DNA of 64,000 bases from Jeotgalicoccus coquinae (GCF_014207425.1 NZ_JACHFF010000002.1:124001-188000); one strand, 5' to 3'; numbered from the stretch's first letter, positions 7,609-16,437 are shown. Numbers and translations: made by a program. The notes: a model not told the origin generated them from the sequence alone.

Positions 7609-8232
7609 CTACCACTTCTCTATATCGTCACGAATACTGTATTCCTGTTTTTCACCGTGCCGCTCTTCAAGTTTACTCTCGACGTCTTTCAGCGATACGC
7701 CTTCATTATTCAGCATCACCAGCATGTGATACAGAAGATCACTCGTCTCATCGACAAGTTCCTGTTTATCTTTATTTTTCGCAGCGATAATAACTTCCGT
7801 CATCTCTTCACCGCATTTTTTCAGGATTTTATCGGCACCTTTATCGATTAAATATTTAGTGTAAGATCCTTCTTCAGGGTTCTGAATTTTGTTCTGTACT
7901 GTGCGCTCCAGCGTCTGCAGGCTGAAATAGTCATCGTTAAAACAGCTTTGTGTGCCTGTGTGGCATGTTGGACCGTGCGGCACAACTTCTATCAGCAGTG
8001 CGTCCTGATCGCAGTCCAGCTGCATTGAAACAACTTCCTGCACGTTACCGCTCGATTCACCTTTTTTCCATAATCGTTCTTTGGAACGCGAGTAAAACCA
8101 GACGACATTGTCTGTTTTCGTTTTCTCAAAAGCTTCTTTATTCATAAAGCCGTTCATCAGCACCTGCTTTGTATTCGTATCCTGCAGTATGACTGACAGC
8201 AGCCCGTTATTTTTACTGAAATCCGGTTTCAC
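7609..8232 (-). CDS. hisI: Bifunctional phosphoribosyl-AMP cyclohydrolase / phosphoribosyl-ATP pyrophosphatase
   Basis: A 207-residue HisIE fusion catalysing steps 2 and 3 of histidine synthesis. The N-terminal cyclohydrolase domain (about 1-110) shows the metal-binding DCDQDALLIEV and GPTCHTGTQSCF motifs; the C-terminal pyrophosphatase domain (about 115-200) shows the EEMTEVIIAAKN helix with the acidic residues that bind magnesium. It is the last gene of the operon and overlaps hisF by four bases. Length is normal for the fused form found in staphylococci. Confidence 0.95.
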   Translation of the reverse strand: MKPDFSKNNGLLSVILQDTNTKQVLMNGFMNKEAFEKTKTDNVVWFYSRSKERLWKKGESSGNVQEVVSMQLDCDQDALLIEVVPHGPTCHTGTQSCFNDDYFSLQTLERTVQNKIQNPEEGSYTKYLIDKGADKILKKCGEEMTEVIIAAKNKDKQELVDETSDLLYHMLVMLNNEGVSLKDVESKLEERHGEKQEYSIRDDIEKW

Positions 8233-8990
8233 TGCACACGCACCTCGAATCCATCGTCAGCGAGCGCTTGTTTTAACTCACCAATCTGCACTTCTTCTCT
8301 ATGGAATATTGATGCTGCAAGTCCTGCAGCTACTTTCGTTCTGCCGAAAAGATCTTTAAAGTGACCGATGCTGCCGGCACCGCCGCTCGCAATAACAGGA
8401 ATGCTGACCATGTCTGCTGCCTGTTCTAAAAACTCAAGATCGAAGCCGCTCTTCACACCGTCGTGGTCCATGCTTGTAATCAGCAGTGCTCCCGCTCCGA
8501 GCTGTTCGCACTCAGCTATCCACTCTGCTGCTTTTTTATCTGCACGTTTCGTACCGCCGTGTGTATAGACATAGTAGTCTTCAAGGTCATTGCTGAACTT
8601 GACATCTACAGCAATAACAATACTTTCACTGCCGAATTCTTCTGCTGCTTCACGGATAAACTCCGGGTTGGATAATGCTGCAGAGTTAATGCTGACCTTA
8701 TCAGCTCCTGCTTCAAGCAGCTGTTTAATATCATCTTTTGTTTTGATACCGCCGCCGATTGTCAGGGGAATTGATAACACGCTTGCTGTTTCGCGAATCG
8801 CATCAAGCATCAGTGCGTGGCCTTCCTGAGTTTTCGAGATATCCAGGAAGACAAGTTCATCTGCACCTTCTTCGTTATATCTTTCAGCAAGCTCCGCCGG
8901 TTTGCCGATGTGCTGCAGGTCGACGAAGTTAACACCTTTAACTACTGCACCGTCTTTAACGTCGAGACATGGTATTATTTTTTTCTGCAT
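8229..8990 (-). CDS. hisF: Imidazole glycerol phosphate synthase cyclase subunit HisF
   Basis: A 253-residue beta/alpha barrel. The catalytic aspartates are in IIPCLDVKDGAVVKG (near residue 10) and IVIAVDVKF (near 130); the phosphate-binding ASGGAGSIGHF is near the C-terminus. HisF normally receives ammonia from the glutaminase HisH, but no hisH gene is present in this operon, so the subunit either uses a HisH encoded elsewhere or free ammonia. It overlaps hisA by one base and hisIE by four, typical translational coupling. Confidence 0.97.
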   Translation of the reverse strand: MQKKIIPCLDVKDGAVVKGVNFVDLQHIGKPAELAERYNEEGADELVFLDISKTQEGHALMLDAIRETASVLSIPLTIGGGIKTKDDIKQLLEAGADKVSINSAALSNPEFIREAAEEFGSESIVIAVDVKFSNDLEDYYVYTHGGTKRADKKAAEWIAECEQLGAGALLITSMDHDGVKSGFDLEFLEQAADMVSIPVIASGGAGSIGHFKDLFGRTKVAAGLAASIFHREEVQIGELKQALADDGFEVRVQ

Positions 8991-9691
8991 TATTCAATCC
9001 CCTCCCAAAATTCATCAGTGTGACTGGATTTACCTACGATTGCCTCGGTTATGCCAAGACTCTCCAGCTTATCAAGATCTGCTTTATTTCTTACACCGCC
9101 GCTTGCGACTACTTTATGACGGGTTAAATCGTTAATTCGTGCTGTATTTTCAAAGTTCGGCCCAAGTCCCATACCGTCTTTATTTATATCCGTATAGATA
9201 ATTCCGGCCAGGTCCAATGCTTCGATTTCAGCTAAGTATTCATCTATTTTAACGCCGCTGTTTTCAGTCCATCCGTTAATGTAAATGTCATCTTCCTTTG
9301 CATCCACGCCCACGAATATTTTCCCGGGAAATTTTTTAACCGCTTCAGTCAGCCACGGCACATCAATAATTGCACGTGTGCCGAGTATAAAATACTCAAC
9401 GCCCATTTCATGATACTTCCCGATTGTTTCAAGTGAACGCAGCCCGCCGCCGATTTCAAGCGGCAGTGAGGACTGCTCTGACAGTTTTTTTACAAGATTT
9501 GATTCCAGTGCTTCCTGTTTCAGTGCACCCATTAAATCAACGACGTGAATTCTCGTTACCGATTTATATCCTGCATAGAACTCGAGTGCTTCTTCAGGCG
9601 TTCTTTTCATCTGTGATTTTTTCTCGTAATCCCCTTGTGACAAACGGACGTTCTGACCGTCAATTAAATCTATCGCCGGAATAATATTCAT
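8990..9691 (-). CDS. hisA: ProFAR isomerase HisA
   Basis: A 233-residue barrel related to HisF: IIPAIDLIDGQNVRL at the N-terminus with the general-base aspartate, YTDINKDGMGLG in the middle with the second catalytic aspartate, and VVASGGVRNKADL binding phosphate. It catalyses the Amadori rearrangement of ProFAR to PRFAR. An AAAAGGGAG ribosome binding site lies in the 47-bp gap that separates it from hisB. That gap is the only substantial intergenic space in the operon and is where hisH would normally be. Confidence 0.96.
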   Translation of the reverse strand: MNIIPAIDLIDGQNVRLSQGDYEKKSQMKRTPEEALEFYAGYKSVTRIHVVDLMGALKQEALESNLVKKLSEQSSLPLEIGGGLRSLETIGKYHEMGVEYFILGTRAIIDVPWLTEAVKKFPGKIFVGVDAKEDDIYINGWTENSGVKIDEYLAEIEALDLAGIIYTDINKDGMGLGPNFENTARINDLTRHKVVASGGVRNKADLDKLESLGITEAIVGKSSHTDEFWEGIE

Positions 9692-9738
9692 GTGAAAACT
9701 CCCTTTTCCTATGCTGTTTTAATCTGTATATTATTACT

Positions 9739-10323
9739 CTACTCAATAACACCTTTTGAAGATGGTACGCCACTAACTGAAGCCTTCAGTGCAATCTTCA
9801 GGCTGCGTGCAAAGCCTTTGAATATCGCTTCGATTTCATGATGTGAGTTGCCTGTTTTTAAAAGATCGATATGCAGTGTCATTCTCGAGTTCATTGCGAC
9901 TGCATTAAAGAACTCTTCTGTAAGTTCCGTATCAAAGTCGCCGACTTTCTCTCTCGAAATAACTGCATTAAAGCTGAGGTGAGGTCTGCCTGATAAATCA
10001 AGCACGACACGTGCAAGTGATTCGTCCATCGGCAGGTACATTGAACCGTAGCGCTGATAGCTTTCTTTTTCAGCATACAGCTCTCTCAGCAGCTGACCGA
10101 GCACTATACCGATATCTTCAACAGTGTGGTGACCGTCAACGTATAGATCACCTTCCGCCTTAATATTTACGTACAGTTCCGAGTGAAAACTGAACAGTGT
10201 CAGCATGTGGTCAAAAAATCCGATGCCCGTATCTATTTCAGACTCTTTAAAGTCCTTTTCATCATCTATTTCAACACTTAATTTTGTCTCTTCCGTTTCT
10301 CTGTCTTTGCTGTACCTAGTCAT
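9739..10323 (-). CDS. hisB: Imidazoleglycerol-phosphate dehydratase HisB
   Basis: A 194-residue monofunctional dehydratase, without the phosphatase domain fused in enterobacteria. The manganese-binding histidine motifs FFDHMLTLF, DGHHTVEDIG and GNSHHEIEAIFKG are intact. It overlaps the end of hisC by eight bases. The histidinol phosphatase needed in the pathway is not in the window, as is common in Firmicutes where a PHP-type enzyme is encoded apart. Confidence 0.96.
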   Translation of the reverse strand: MTRYSKDRETEETKLSVEIDDEKDFKESEIDTGIGFFDHMLTLFSFHSELYVNIKAEGDLYVDGHHTVEDIGIVLGQLLRELYAEKESYQRYGSMYLPMDESLARVVLDLSGRPHLSFNAVISREKVGDFDTELTEEFFNAVAMNSRMTLHIDLLKTGNSHHEIEAIFKGFARSLKIALKASVSGVPSSKGVIE

Positions 10324-11302
10324 ACGATTTCCCCCACTCTGTAATCAGTTCTTTCAGTCTCGGATACTCATCTTCATCGATAATTGAAAAACGTGCGGCA
10401 TTTTTTAAATTCGGTTCATCGTACACTCTGCCCCTGTAGCCATTTTTATAAAGATATTCATATAAATCTTTCGCTTTGTCACCGTAAGTAAATACAAAGT
10501 TTGTATGCGTGGGTTTAATTTTTATGTGGCGGCGCACTGTTTCAAATGCGTCAGCAAGCGACTGCTGCAGTTTCTTCTGGTATTCAAACCAGTCGTTCAG
10601 CTGAGCCTCATTGCTGAGTATTTCACTGCCCAAATTTAAAGTTAAACTGTTTAACGGATACGGGTGATTAATTCTCGTAATCGTTTCATAAGTTTTTCCT
10701 TTTGCGATAACGATACCGATTCTTAAGCCTGCCAGACCGTATACTTTGCTCATCGTACGGACGATAATGATGTGCTCGCCTTCCGGTACCGGGTGATCCA
10801 GTGCAAATTCACCGTATGCTTCATCAATTACTAAGTATCCTCCAATCGATTTCATTGCATCCGCAAGCTCATTAATAAAATGACTCGGCAGCAGTACGCC
10901 TGTCGGATTATGCGGATTGGAAATAAAGAATACCGATGGTTTCTTAGCTTTAATTTCACTGATTGTTAAATCATAATCGAACGAATAATCTTCACGGGAC
11001 GGTACTGAGTAATACCGGAATCCCACCTGATTGGTATAAATCTGATACATGAAAAAGTCCGGATTCAGTGACATTACACCATTTTTCCCCAGTGTCATAA
11101 TAATTTTCTGCAGCCATTCATCCGAACCATTTGCCACTTCAATGTTTTCCGGTGAAAAACCGTTACGTTCTGCATACAGTCTTTTGAAACGTGTCAGTTC
11201 CTCTTCCGGATACACTTCAATATTTGTACGGTTGACCGCCTTAATAATCTGTTCTTTTGAAAGTGGTGACTTCGGTGAAGTATTTCTGTCCATACTGATC
11301 AT
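10316..11302 (-). CDS. hisC: Histidinol-phosphate aminotransferase HisC
   Basis: A 328-residue fold-type I PLP aminotransferase. The PLP-binding lysine lies in TMSKVYGLAGLRIG, preceded by ISNPHNPTG and VIDEAYGEF that contact the cofactor. It is slightly shorter than the usual 350 residues, starting close to the substrate-arm region. Its ATG is one base after the hisD stop. Transamination of imidazole acetol phosphate by glutamate is the expected reaction; the his operon context supports this over aromatic aminotransferase activity. Confidence 0.92.
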   Translation of the reverse strand: MISMDRNTSPKSPLSKEQIIKAVNRTNIEVYPEEELTRFKRLYAERNGFSPENIEVANGSDEWLQKIIMTLGKNGVMSLNPDFFMYQIYTNQVGFRYYSVPSREDYSFDYDLTISEIKAKKPSVFFISNPHNPTGVLLPSHFINELADAMKSIGGYLVIDEAYGEFALDHPVPEGEHIIIVRTMSKVYGLAGLRIGIVIAKGKTYETITRINHPYPLNSLTLNLGSEILSNEAQLNDWFEYQKKLQQSLADAFETVRRHIKIKPTHTNFVFTYGDKAKDLYEYLYKNGYRGRVYDEPNLKNAARFSIIDEDEYPRLKELITEWGKSYD

Positions 11303-11303
11303 A

Positions 11304-12536
11304 TTATCGCTCCGTTCTAATATTTAGTGATTCATAGTGGGCATCGAGCCCTTCTTTTTTCGCAATTGTCTTCGCAGCATGTGCGATATTATTATATGTT
11401 CCCTCTTTCAGGTTAATCACTGCATGACTTGTTAAAAAATCATTTACATTCAGTCCGTGACTGAAACGTCCGGTCTGATTGGTCGGCAGTACGTGTGACG
11501 GCCCTGCTGCATAATCACCAATTGCTTCCGGTGAGTATTTGCCGATAAAGACCGCTCCGGCATAACGGATTTTACGGCTGATTGCCTGCTGATCCGTATG
11601 CTGGATAGAAACATGTTCCGGCGCAATGAAGTTAATAACTTCTATCAGGGCTTCCTGTGTATCAGTAATTTGATAATGATTATTTTTCAGTGATTCACGA
11701 ATAACATCCGCTCTTACCTGAGTGTCGATCAAACGGTCTACTTCACTTTGAATGCCGTCAACAACATCCTGATTATCTGAGAGCAGGAAAGTTCGTGCGT
11801 TCACGTCGTGTTCAGCCTGTGCAAAAATATCGTATGCTATGGCTGTATAATCTGCTGATTCATCGACGTACAGCAGAATCTCACTCGGTCCTGCGATCAT
11901 ATCGATACCGACATCACCGAATACCTGTTTTTTCGCCAGAGCAACGTACTTGTTACCGGGACCGACTATCTTATCGACCTTCTTAATAGACTCTGTACCG
12001 TAAGCAAGTGCGGCTATAGCCTGGGCCCCCCCCACTGTATAAACTTCAGTAACGCCTGCAAGATACAAAGCGGCGAATGTAATATTTCCTTCTGTAAATG
12101 TCGGCGTTACAGCAACGATATTTTCTACTCCGGCCGCTGCAGCCGGAACTGCTGTCATCAGTACACTTGAAGGATATAACGCTGTACCTCCCGGAATGTA
12201 AATGCCGATACGTTCCAGCGGATGATAAACATAAGAGAACTCACCATCTTCAAAATCTTTATATTTTATCGACTGCTGATAGTCGGCAATACGTTCTTTA
12301 ATAAGTATCAGCGAATTTTGTTCCTGTTTGCTTAAGTTATCAAAACTGCTTTTCAGTTTTTCAACAGGCACTTTAAATTCCTCGATTTTCCGGCCGTCAA
12401 ACTGAGCAGTATATTTTCTTAATGCCTCATCTTTGTTCCGTTTGACATCTTCTATTATAGTGAGTACATTTTCTAAGCTCTCCTTATCTGTGCTGTCTTC
12501 AGCCGTAAAATTTTGTTTAAACGTCTCCGCATTCAT
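11304..12536 (-). CDS. hisD: Histidinol dehydrogenase HisD
   Basis: A 410-residue zinc- and NAD-dependent dehydrogenase catalysing the last two steps of the pathway. Motifs seen are YIPGGTALYPSSVLM, GGAQAIAALAYGT, the VGPGNKYVALAKK signature, and the IAPEHVSIQ region with the catalytic Glu-His. It overlaps hisG by four bases. Length and order are normal. Confidence 0.96.
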   Translation of the reverse strand: MNAETFKQNFTAEDSTDKESLENVLTIIEDVKRNKDEALRKYTAQFDGRKIEEFKVPVEKLKSSFDNLSKQEQNSLILIKERIADYQQSIKYKDFEDGEFSYVYHPLERIGIYIPGGTALYPSSVLMTAVPAAAAGVENIVAVTPTFTEGNITFAALYLAGVTEVYTVGGAQAIAALAYGTESIKKVDKIVGPGNKYVALAKKQVFGDVGIDMIAGPSEILLYVDESADYTAIAYDIFAQAEHDVNARTFLLSDNQDVVDGIQSEVDRLIDTQVRADVIRESLKNNHYQITDTQEALIEVINFIAPEHVSIQHTDQQAISRKIRYAGAVFIGKYSPEAIGDYAAGPSHVLPTNQTGRFSHGLNVNDFLTSHAVINLKEGTYNNIAHAAKTIAKKEGLDAHYESLNIRTER

Positions 12537-13138
12537 TCAATCACTCCAATTTCGTTTAAAAACTCATAGATGCTGTCCTCTTTCGTATAGAACGTCTGCT
12601 TATTCGCAATCAGACGTGCCTGTACATCGAGAATCTTTTCGTATTCAATCAGACCGTTATCGCGCAGCGTATTTCCTGTCTGGACGATATCCACAATACC
12701 GTCTGCCAGACCGAGTATTGGTGCAAGTTCCACTGAACCATTCAGATGAATCAGCGATACAGGCTGCTGCTGTGCGTTAAAGTACTTTCTCGAAATATTC
12801 GTATACTTGGAAGCTACCGTGTTGAAATGTTCAACATCAGGCGGTCCCGCAAGTGCGAAATGGCATTTGCCGAATGGAAGTCCTGATACGTTTAAGTAGC
12901 TGAATACTTCTTCTTCAATAATATCACTGCCGACGATACCGATATCAGCTACACCGCGTTCGACATAGACAGGAACGTCGGGTCCTTTTGCAAAGATAAA
13001 ACGGATGTCATCAACAATCGTATAGAGTGCACGTGATTCATCTTTTAACACTTTGCTGTATTTATACAGTTCATATTTTTCCAGATATGAAACGAAGTCA
13101 TCAAACAAACGTCCTTTGGATAATGCTACTGTAATCAT
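12533..13138 (-). CDS. hisG: ATP phosphoribosyltransferase catalytic subunit HisG (short form)
   Basis: A 201-residue short-form HisG that lacks the C-terminal histidine-binding domain and therefore needs HisZ. It shows ALSKGRLFDD at the start, RGVADIGIVGSD, and the PRPP-binding GIVDIVQTGNTLRDNGL. It performs the first committed, feedback-controlled step. It overlaps hisZ by four bases, which suits the strict stoichiometry of the HisG-HisZ complex. Confidence 0.96.
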   Translation of the reverse strand: MITVALSKGRLFDDFVSYLEKYELYKYSKVLKDESRALYTIVDDIRFIFAKGPDVPVYVERGVADIGIVGSDIIEEEVFSYLNVSGLPFGKCHFALAGPPDVEHFNTVASKYTNISRKYFNAQQQPVSLIHLNGSVELAPILGLADGIVDIVQTGNTLRDNGLIEYEKILDVQARLIANKQTFYTKEDSIYEFLNEIGVIE

Positions 13139-13941
13139 AAAAGCCCTCCGTCTGTCAGGTTTAGTGCGATGCCGAATGCATTACTGTTATATTCTCCGCC
13201 GCTTAATATTGCTGAGTTTGAATTTAAAAATGCCTGGAAATATAAACCGTTATAATAGTTTTGCGGTGAACGGAATGACAGATCCAGGATGAATTTTGTT
13301 TCTTCGTCTGCCATTTTTTCTTTTAAGTGTGAAATTGCCTGCATCACTTCTGTATCTCCAAAAATACTACTGACCATTTTAAACTGATCGCTGACTTTCG
13401 CGCTCATTATTTTATATAAGTCGTGATCTTTGCCGAGCAGCTCACGAAGTTCTGAGATATTCTTTGTATAGACTAGCTGACGCACTGTATCAGGCAGTTC
13501 ATATTTTTCAATGAACAAATCAATCAGCTGATCGTTATTTATAACAAGTGTTTTAATTGATGTCTCTGCACATTCTTCAACAAAGTCCATATGCATTAAG
13601 AGCGCATTTATAATGTCTTCTTCCCCGACTTTATAAATTTCGACTCCTGCCTGATAGAACGATTCGTTCTCTCTGACAACCGGTCCGAAATAACCGAAAC
13701 GTGTATCGTCTGAGTAAAAGTTGCTGTTGAAATTCAGCAATGTACGTGTCCAGTCGCTGCGGATTGCATACATTGCGTTGTTTCTTTCAAATACGACACT
13801 CGTCGGATGATGATATTTATCATCCATGGAAAATGGTTCTATCATGTTCATATCAACCAGGGTGTAGCCTGTTTCATCCAGGAGACTCATATATTTTTCT
13901 CCAAGAGCCAATCTTTGCAAAATGAATTTGTTGTTTGTCAT
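13135..13941 (-). CDS. hisZ: ATP phosphoribosyltransferase regulatory subunit HisZ
   Basis: A 268-residue histidyl-tRNA-synthetase-like regulatory subunit, shorter than the approximately 390-residue HisZ of most bacteria but similar to the staphylococcal version. It retains the motif 2-like region PTSVVFERNNAMYAIRSDWT and the C-terminal FRSPQNYYNGLYFQAFL and GGEYN segments. It is the first gene of the operon. The ATG follows AAAGGAG by seven bases, and a HisR-type operator lies directly upstream. Confidence 0.9.
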   Translation of the reverse strand: MTNNKFILQRLALGEKYMSLLDETGYTLVDMNMIEPFSMDDKYHHPTSVVFERNNAMYAIRSDWTRTLLNFNSNFYSDDTRFGYFGPVVRENESFYQAGVEIYKVGEEDIINALLMHMDFVEECAETSIKTLVINNDQLIDLFIEKYELPDTVRQLVYTKNISELRELLGKDHDLYKIMSAKVSDQFKMVSSIFGDTEVMQAISHLKEKMADEETKFILDLSFRSPQNYYNGLYFQAFLNSNSAILSGGEYNSNAFGIALNLTDGGLL

Positions 13942-13957
13942 AAATACTCTCCTTTAG

Positions 13958-14021
13958 CACTTTAGCGAGATAAAGAATTACCAATAAATAAAATAGTAAC
14001 AAAGATATTTCATCTGCACAA
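13958..14021 (-). promoter_or_regulatory. his operon promoter and downstream operator
   Basis: On the minus strand, TTGTGC (14016-14021), a 17-base spacer and TACTAT (13993-13998) form a sigma-A promoter. Between it and the hisZ ribosome binding site lies CACTTTA-N6-TAAAGAA (plus strand 13958-13977), nearly the same dyad as the one in front of the TrpR-like regulator gene at 14035-14054. A repressor bound here would block elongation or initiation. The link to the neighbouring regulator is inferred from position and the shared dyad. Confidence 0.7.
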
Positions 14022-14034
14022 CCATTTTCTTTAT

Positions 14035-14054
14035 CACTTTAGTATGTTAAAGTG
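14035..14054. promoter_or_regulatory. Operator dyad upstream of the TrpR-like regulator gene
   Basis: CACTTTAGTATGTTAAAGTG is a perfect inverted repeat with 7-base arms and a 6-base centre. The same arms and spacing recur at 13958-13977 before hisZ, so both divergent units probably share one repressor, most simply the gene product next to it. Confidence 0.7.
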
Positions 14055-14085
14055 TTTATACAATTATTTTTACGGAGTTGAGGCT

Positions 14086-14373
14086 ATGCAGATAGATAAA
14101 TTAAAAGGTCAGGAACTGGATGATCTGTTCGATGGCATTTTGTCGCTCGAGACAAAAGAAGACTGCTATAAGTTTTTTGACGATATTTGCACTTCCAATG
14201 AACTTGTTGCCTTGAAGCAGCGTTTTCAGGTTGCAAAACTTATTGATGAAGGTAACACTTATTCCAAAGTTCAGGAGACAACAGGCGCATCAAGCGCCAC
14301 TGTATCGCGTGTAAAACGCTGTCTGGACTATGGCAGTGAAGGCTATCGCACTGTTCTGGACAGAATAAAATAA
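14086..14373 (+). CDS. TrpR-like YerC/YecD-family regulator, probable histidine repressor HisR
   Basis: A 95-residue protein with a Trp-repressor-like fold: LKQRFQVAKLIDEGNTYSKVQETTGASSATVSRVKRCLDYG is the helix-turn-helix region. ATG 14086 is chosen because GGAG lies eight bases upstream; an upstream in-frame ATG at 14044 would start inside the operator and has no ribosome binding site. YerC-type proteins are predicted histidine-responsive repressors in Bacillales. Here the gene is divergent from the his operon and both promoters carry the same dyad, which fits autoregulation plus control of hisZGDCBAFIE. Confidence 0.8.
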   Translation: MQIDKLKGQELDDLFDGILSLETKEDCYKFFDDICTSNELVALKQRFQVAKLIDEGNTYSKVQETTGASSATVSRVKRCLDYGSEGYRTVLDRIK

Positions 14374-14398
14374 CGATATGCGTTATTTTATTTTCTAC

Positions 14399-14429
14399 AG
14401 TTGTGAACACAAGTTCACAACTTTTTTTA
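14399..14429 (+). terminator. Terminator of the regulator gene
   Basis: A perfect 10-bp stem AGTTGTGAAC/GTTCACAACT with a 4-base loop is followed by seven T residues. A weaker hairpin around 14370-14385 precedes it. Confidence 0.85.
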
Positions 14430-14549
14430 TTACAGCCGCTTTTTATTTGAATTCCGGCGTACGGATGATATATAGTGATTCAATCATTGAAACACCGCAA
14501 AATACGCAGAGTATATATAAAGCTCTGTCGGACTATGAGGGATATCAAA

Positions 14550-15578
14550 ATGGCTGAAAAGAAAAGATTTACTGAAATTGACGCACTCCGTGGCATCGCT
14601 GCTATGGTCGTCGTACTGTATCACTATATTGTTTTTTATGATGAGAAATTTGGACATTTAAAAGAGAACTATATCGATATACTGTCTTTCGGACATTACG
14701 GAGTCCAGCTGTTTTTTATAATCAGCGGCTTCGTTATTTACATGTCGGTATTAAAAGTAAAATCAACATCAGACTTTTTAACGAAAAGAGCAATACGACT
14801 GTATCCGACTTATATATTTGCGATTATCGTAACAGCTTTCATTGTCGGTCTGTCATCTGTCGATACGCTTAAAACAGGGGTAGTCGATACGTTTATTAAT
14901 ATGACCATGTTTCAGGACTTCTTCGGTATTAAAAACGTCGATGGTGTGTACTGGTCACTCCGTGTGGAACTGACATTCTATCTGTTAATGGCGCTGCTTC
15001 TGATTTTTAATCTGCAGAAGAGAGTTATGCTGTTTACCGGTATCTGGCTCGGAGTATCTGCGCTGATACAAATTACAAATGGGATTGCAGGTACAGAAAC
15101 AACTGCATTGCTTGAAAAGTTCTCAATGTCGAACTACTGTCAGATGTTTATCATCGGAATTATGTTTTACTACATTTGGCAGCATGGCAATCATTTGAAA
15201 TATTACCTTATGATTGCCGCTTCACTGATTTATGACTTTTCATTTGAAGGAATGACGAACGGTTTATTCACTGTGTTTTTCATCTTTGTATTTTATCTGA
15301 TACTGAATGATAAAATGCAGTGGCTGAAATCCGATACACTGGTATATCTCGGGGCATTATCGTTCCCGTTATATTTAATTCACCAGAATATAGGCTATGT
15401 AATTATTCAAAAGCTGGAATCACTCGGATTCCTGCATGAAGTATTTCTGGTTATTCCGCTCGGAATCAGTCTTGTCATTGCACACTTGATACTGAATTAT
15501 GTGGAGAAACCAAGTCACAATGTGCTGTTTAAACTTTATAAAGAGAGACAGCTGGCTATGCCTTATATATCGAGATGA
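14550..15578 (+). CDS. Acyltransferase family 3 (OafA/YrhL-type) membrane protein
   Basis: A 342-residue, about ten-helix membrane acyltransferase. The N-terminal FTEIDALRGIAAMVVVLYHY has the conserved Arg and His of the family, and FGVQLFF-like (here YGVQLFFIISGFVIY) follows. Such enzymes transfer acetyl or other acyl groups to cell-surface glycans. ATG 14550 is preferred over an upstream start at 14475 because GAGGGAT lies seven bases before it and the protein then starts just before the conserved motif. It stands alone between two terminators; the target glycan is unknown. Confidence 0.8.
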   Translation: MAEKKRFTEIDALRGIAAMVVVLYHYIVFYDEKFGHLKENYIDILSFGHYGVQLFFIISGFVIYMSVLKVKSTSDFLTKRAIRLYPTYIFAIIVTAFIVGLSSVDTLKTGVVDTFINMTMFQDFFGIKNVDGVYWSLRVELTFYLLMALLLIFNLQKRVMLFTGIWLGVSALIQITNGIAGTETTALLEKFSMSNYCQMFIIGIMFYYIWQHGNHLKYYLMIAASLIYDFSFEGMTNGLFTVFFIFVFYLILNDKMQWLKSDTLVYLGALSFPLYLIHQNIGYVIIQKLESLGFLHEVFLVIPLGISLVIAHLILNYVEKPSHNVLFKLYKERQLAMPYISR

Positions 15579-15579
15579 A

Positions 15580-15609
15580 AAAAAGACGCCCGTATACAGG
15601 CGTCTTTTT
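15580..15609. terminator. Bidirectional terminator
   Basis: AAAAAGACGCC pairs perfectly with GGCGTCTTTTT around eight bases, between two convergent genes. Confidence 0.85.
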
Positions 15610-15621
15610 GCCGTTTAATTA

Positions 15622-16437
15622 TTAGTCATCCTTTTCACTTTGAAGAATTTCCAATGTTTCTGCATTAATAGTGTATTCGTGTGTCTGTCCTTCATACTCA
15701 AGATCTATGTCGTATTCAGGAGTACCGTCATCCATACTTAATGACCATTCTTTAACTTCGCCGCCGCCAAGGTCTGCAACAGCTTCATCGACTGCATCAT
15801 ATCCTTCGTTTAATGAACCGTAATCAAGGACTTCATCCTGATCATCATCATTGTCGTCGTCTGTTTTAACATCCACGACTTCTTCTGTTTCATGGTTAAT
15901 AATTACTTCAGCTTCTTCGCTGCCGTTTTTCATATCAAATTTATATACCCATTCACCATTTTCCTGTTCAAATGAAATGTCATGCAGGTCGCCTTCGAAT
16001 TCACCTTCGGCAATTGACAGTGCATCGCTTGCCATCAGATTGATGTCTTCAAGTGCGATTGTCTTATTGCCTGATTGACTGGTATCAGTACCAGCTTCGT
16101 TTGATGAACCTTCAGACTCTGTGTTTTCGTCTGAACCTGATTCACCATCTTCCTCAGATTCGGTATTCGGATCATTTGCCCCTGACGGATCTGCTGATGT
16201 TTCTTCATCCGATGCTTCATCATTATCTTCGCCTTCATCCGCTGTGTTTTCTTCTGTTGCAGCATCCTGTTCAGTACCCCCGTGCTCTGTACTTGTTTCT
16301 TCACCTTCATCTGATGCTTCCTGTTCAGTTAATGCTGCACCTTCAGGATCCGTATTCGCTGAATCATCATCTTCACCGCTGCATGCTGCCAGAATTAAAC
16401 TTGAGGACAGCAGCAGTCCAATTGTTTTTATTTTCAT
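15622..16437 (-). CDS. Acidic lipoprotein with two PepSY-type domains
   Basis: A 271-residue secreted lipoprotein. The start at 16437 (after AAAGGAGAATT) gives a clean signal peptide with lipobox LAAC near residue 19; an upstream frame extension lacks a signal. Residues about 22-125 are a low-complexity linker of Glu, Asp, Ser, Thr, Gly and Asn, then two PepSY-like repeats follow (about 125-190, ending EAEVIINHETEEVVDVKTD, and 200-271, ending HEYTINAETLEILQSEKDD). PepSY domains are thought to inhibit or chaperone peptidases at the cell surface. The long acidic linker probably spans the cell wall and may bind cations. Confidence 0.8.
   Translation of the reverse strand: MKIKTIGLLLSSSLILAACSGEDDDSANTDPEGAALTEQEASDEGEETSTEHGGTEQDAATEENTADEGEDNDEASDEETSADPSGANDPNTESEEDGESGSDENTESEGSSNEAGTDTSQSGNKTIALEDINLMASDALSIAEGEFEGDLHDISFEQENGEWVYKFDMKNGSEEAEVIINHETEEVVDVKTDDDNDDDQDEVLDYGSLNEGYDAVDEAVADLGGGEVKEWSLSMDDGTPEYDIDLEYEGQTHEYTINAETLEILQSEKDD

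Noticed and set aside
14399-14429. TTGTGAAC-ACAA-GTTCACAA resembling a Rex box
   Set aside because: The half-sites TTGTGAA and TTCACAA are six bases apart, not four, and the element is followed by seven T residues directly after a gene; it is a terminator.
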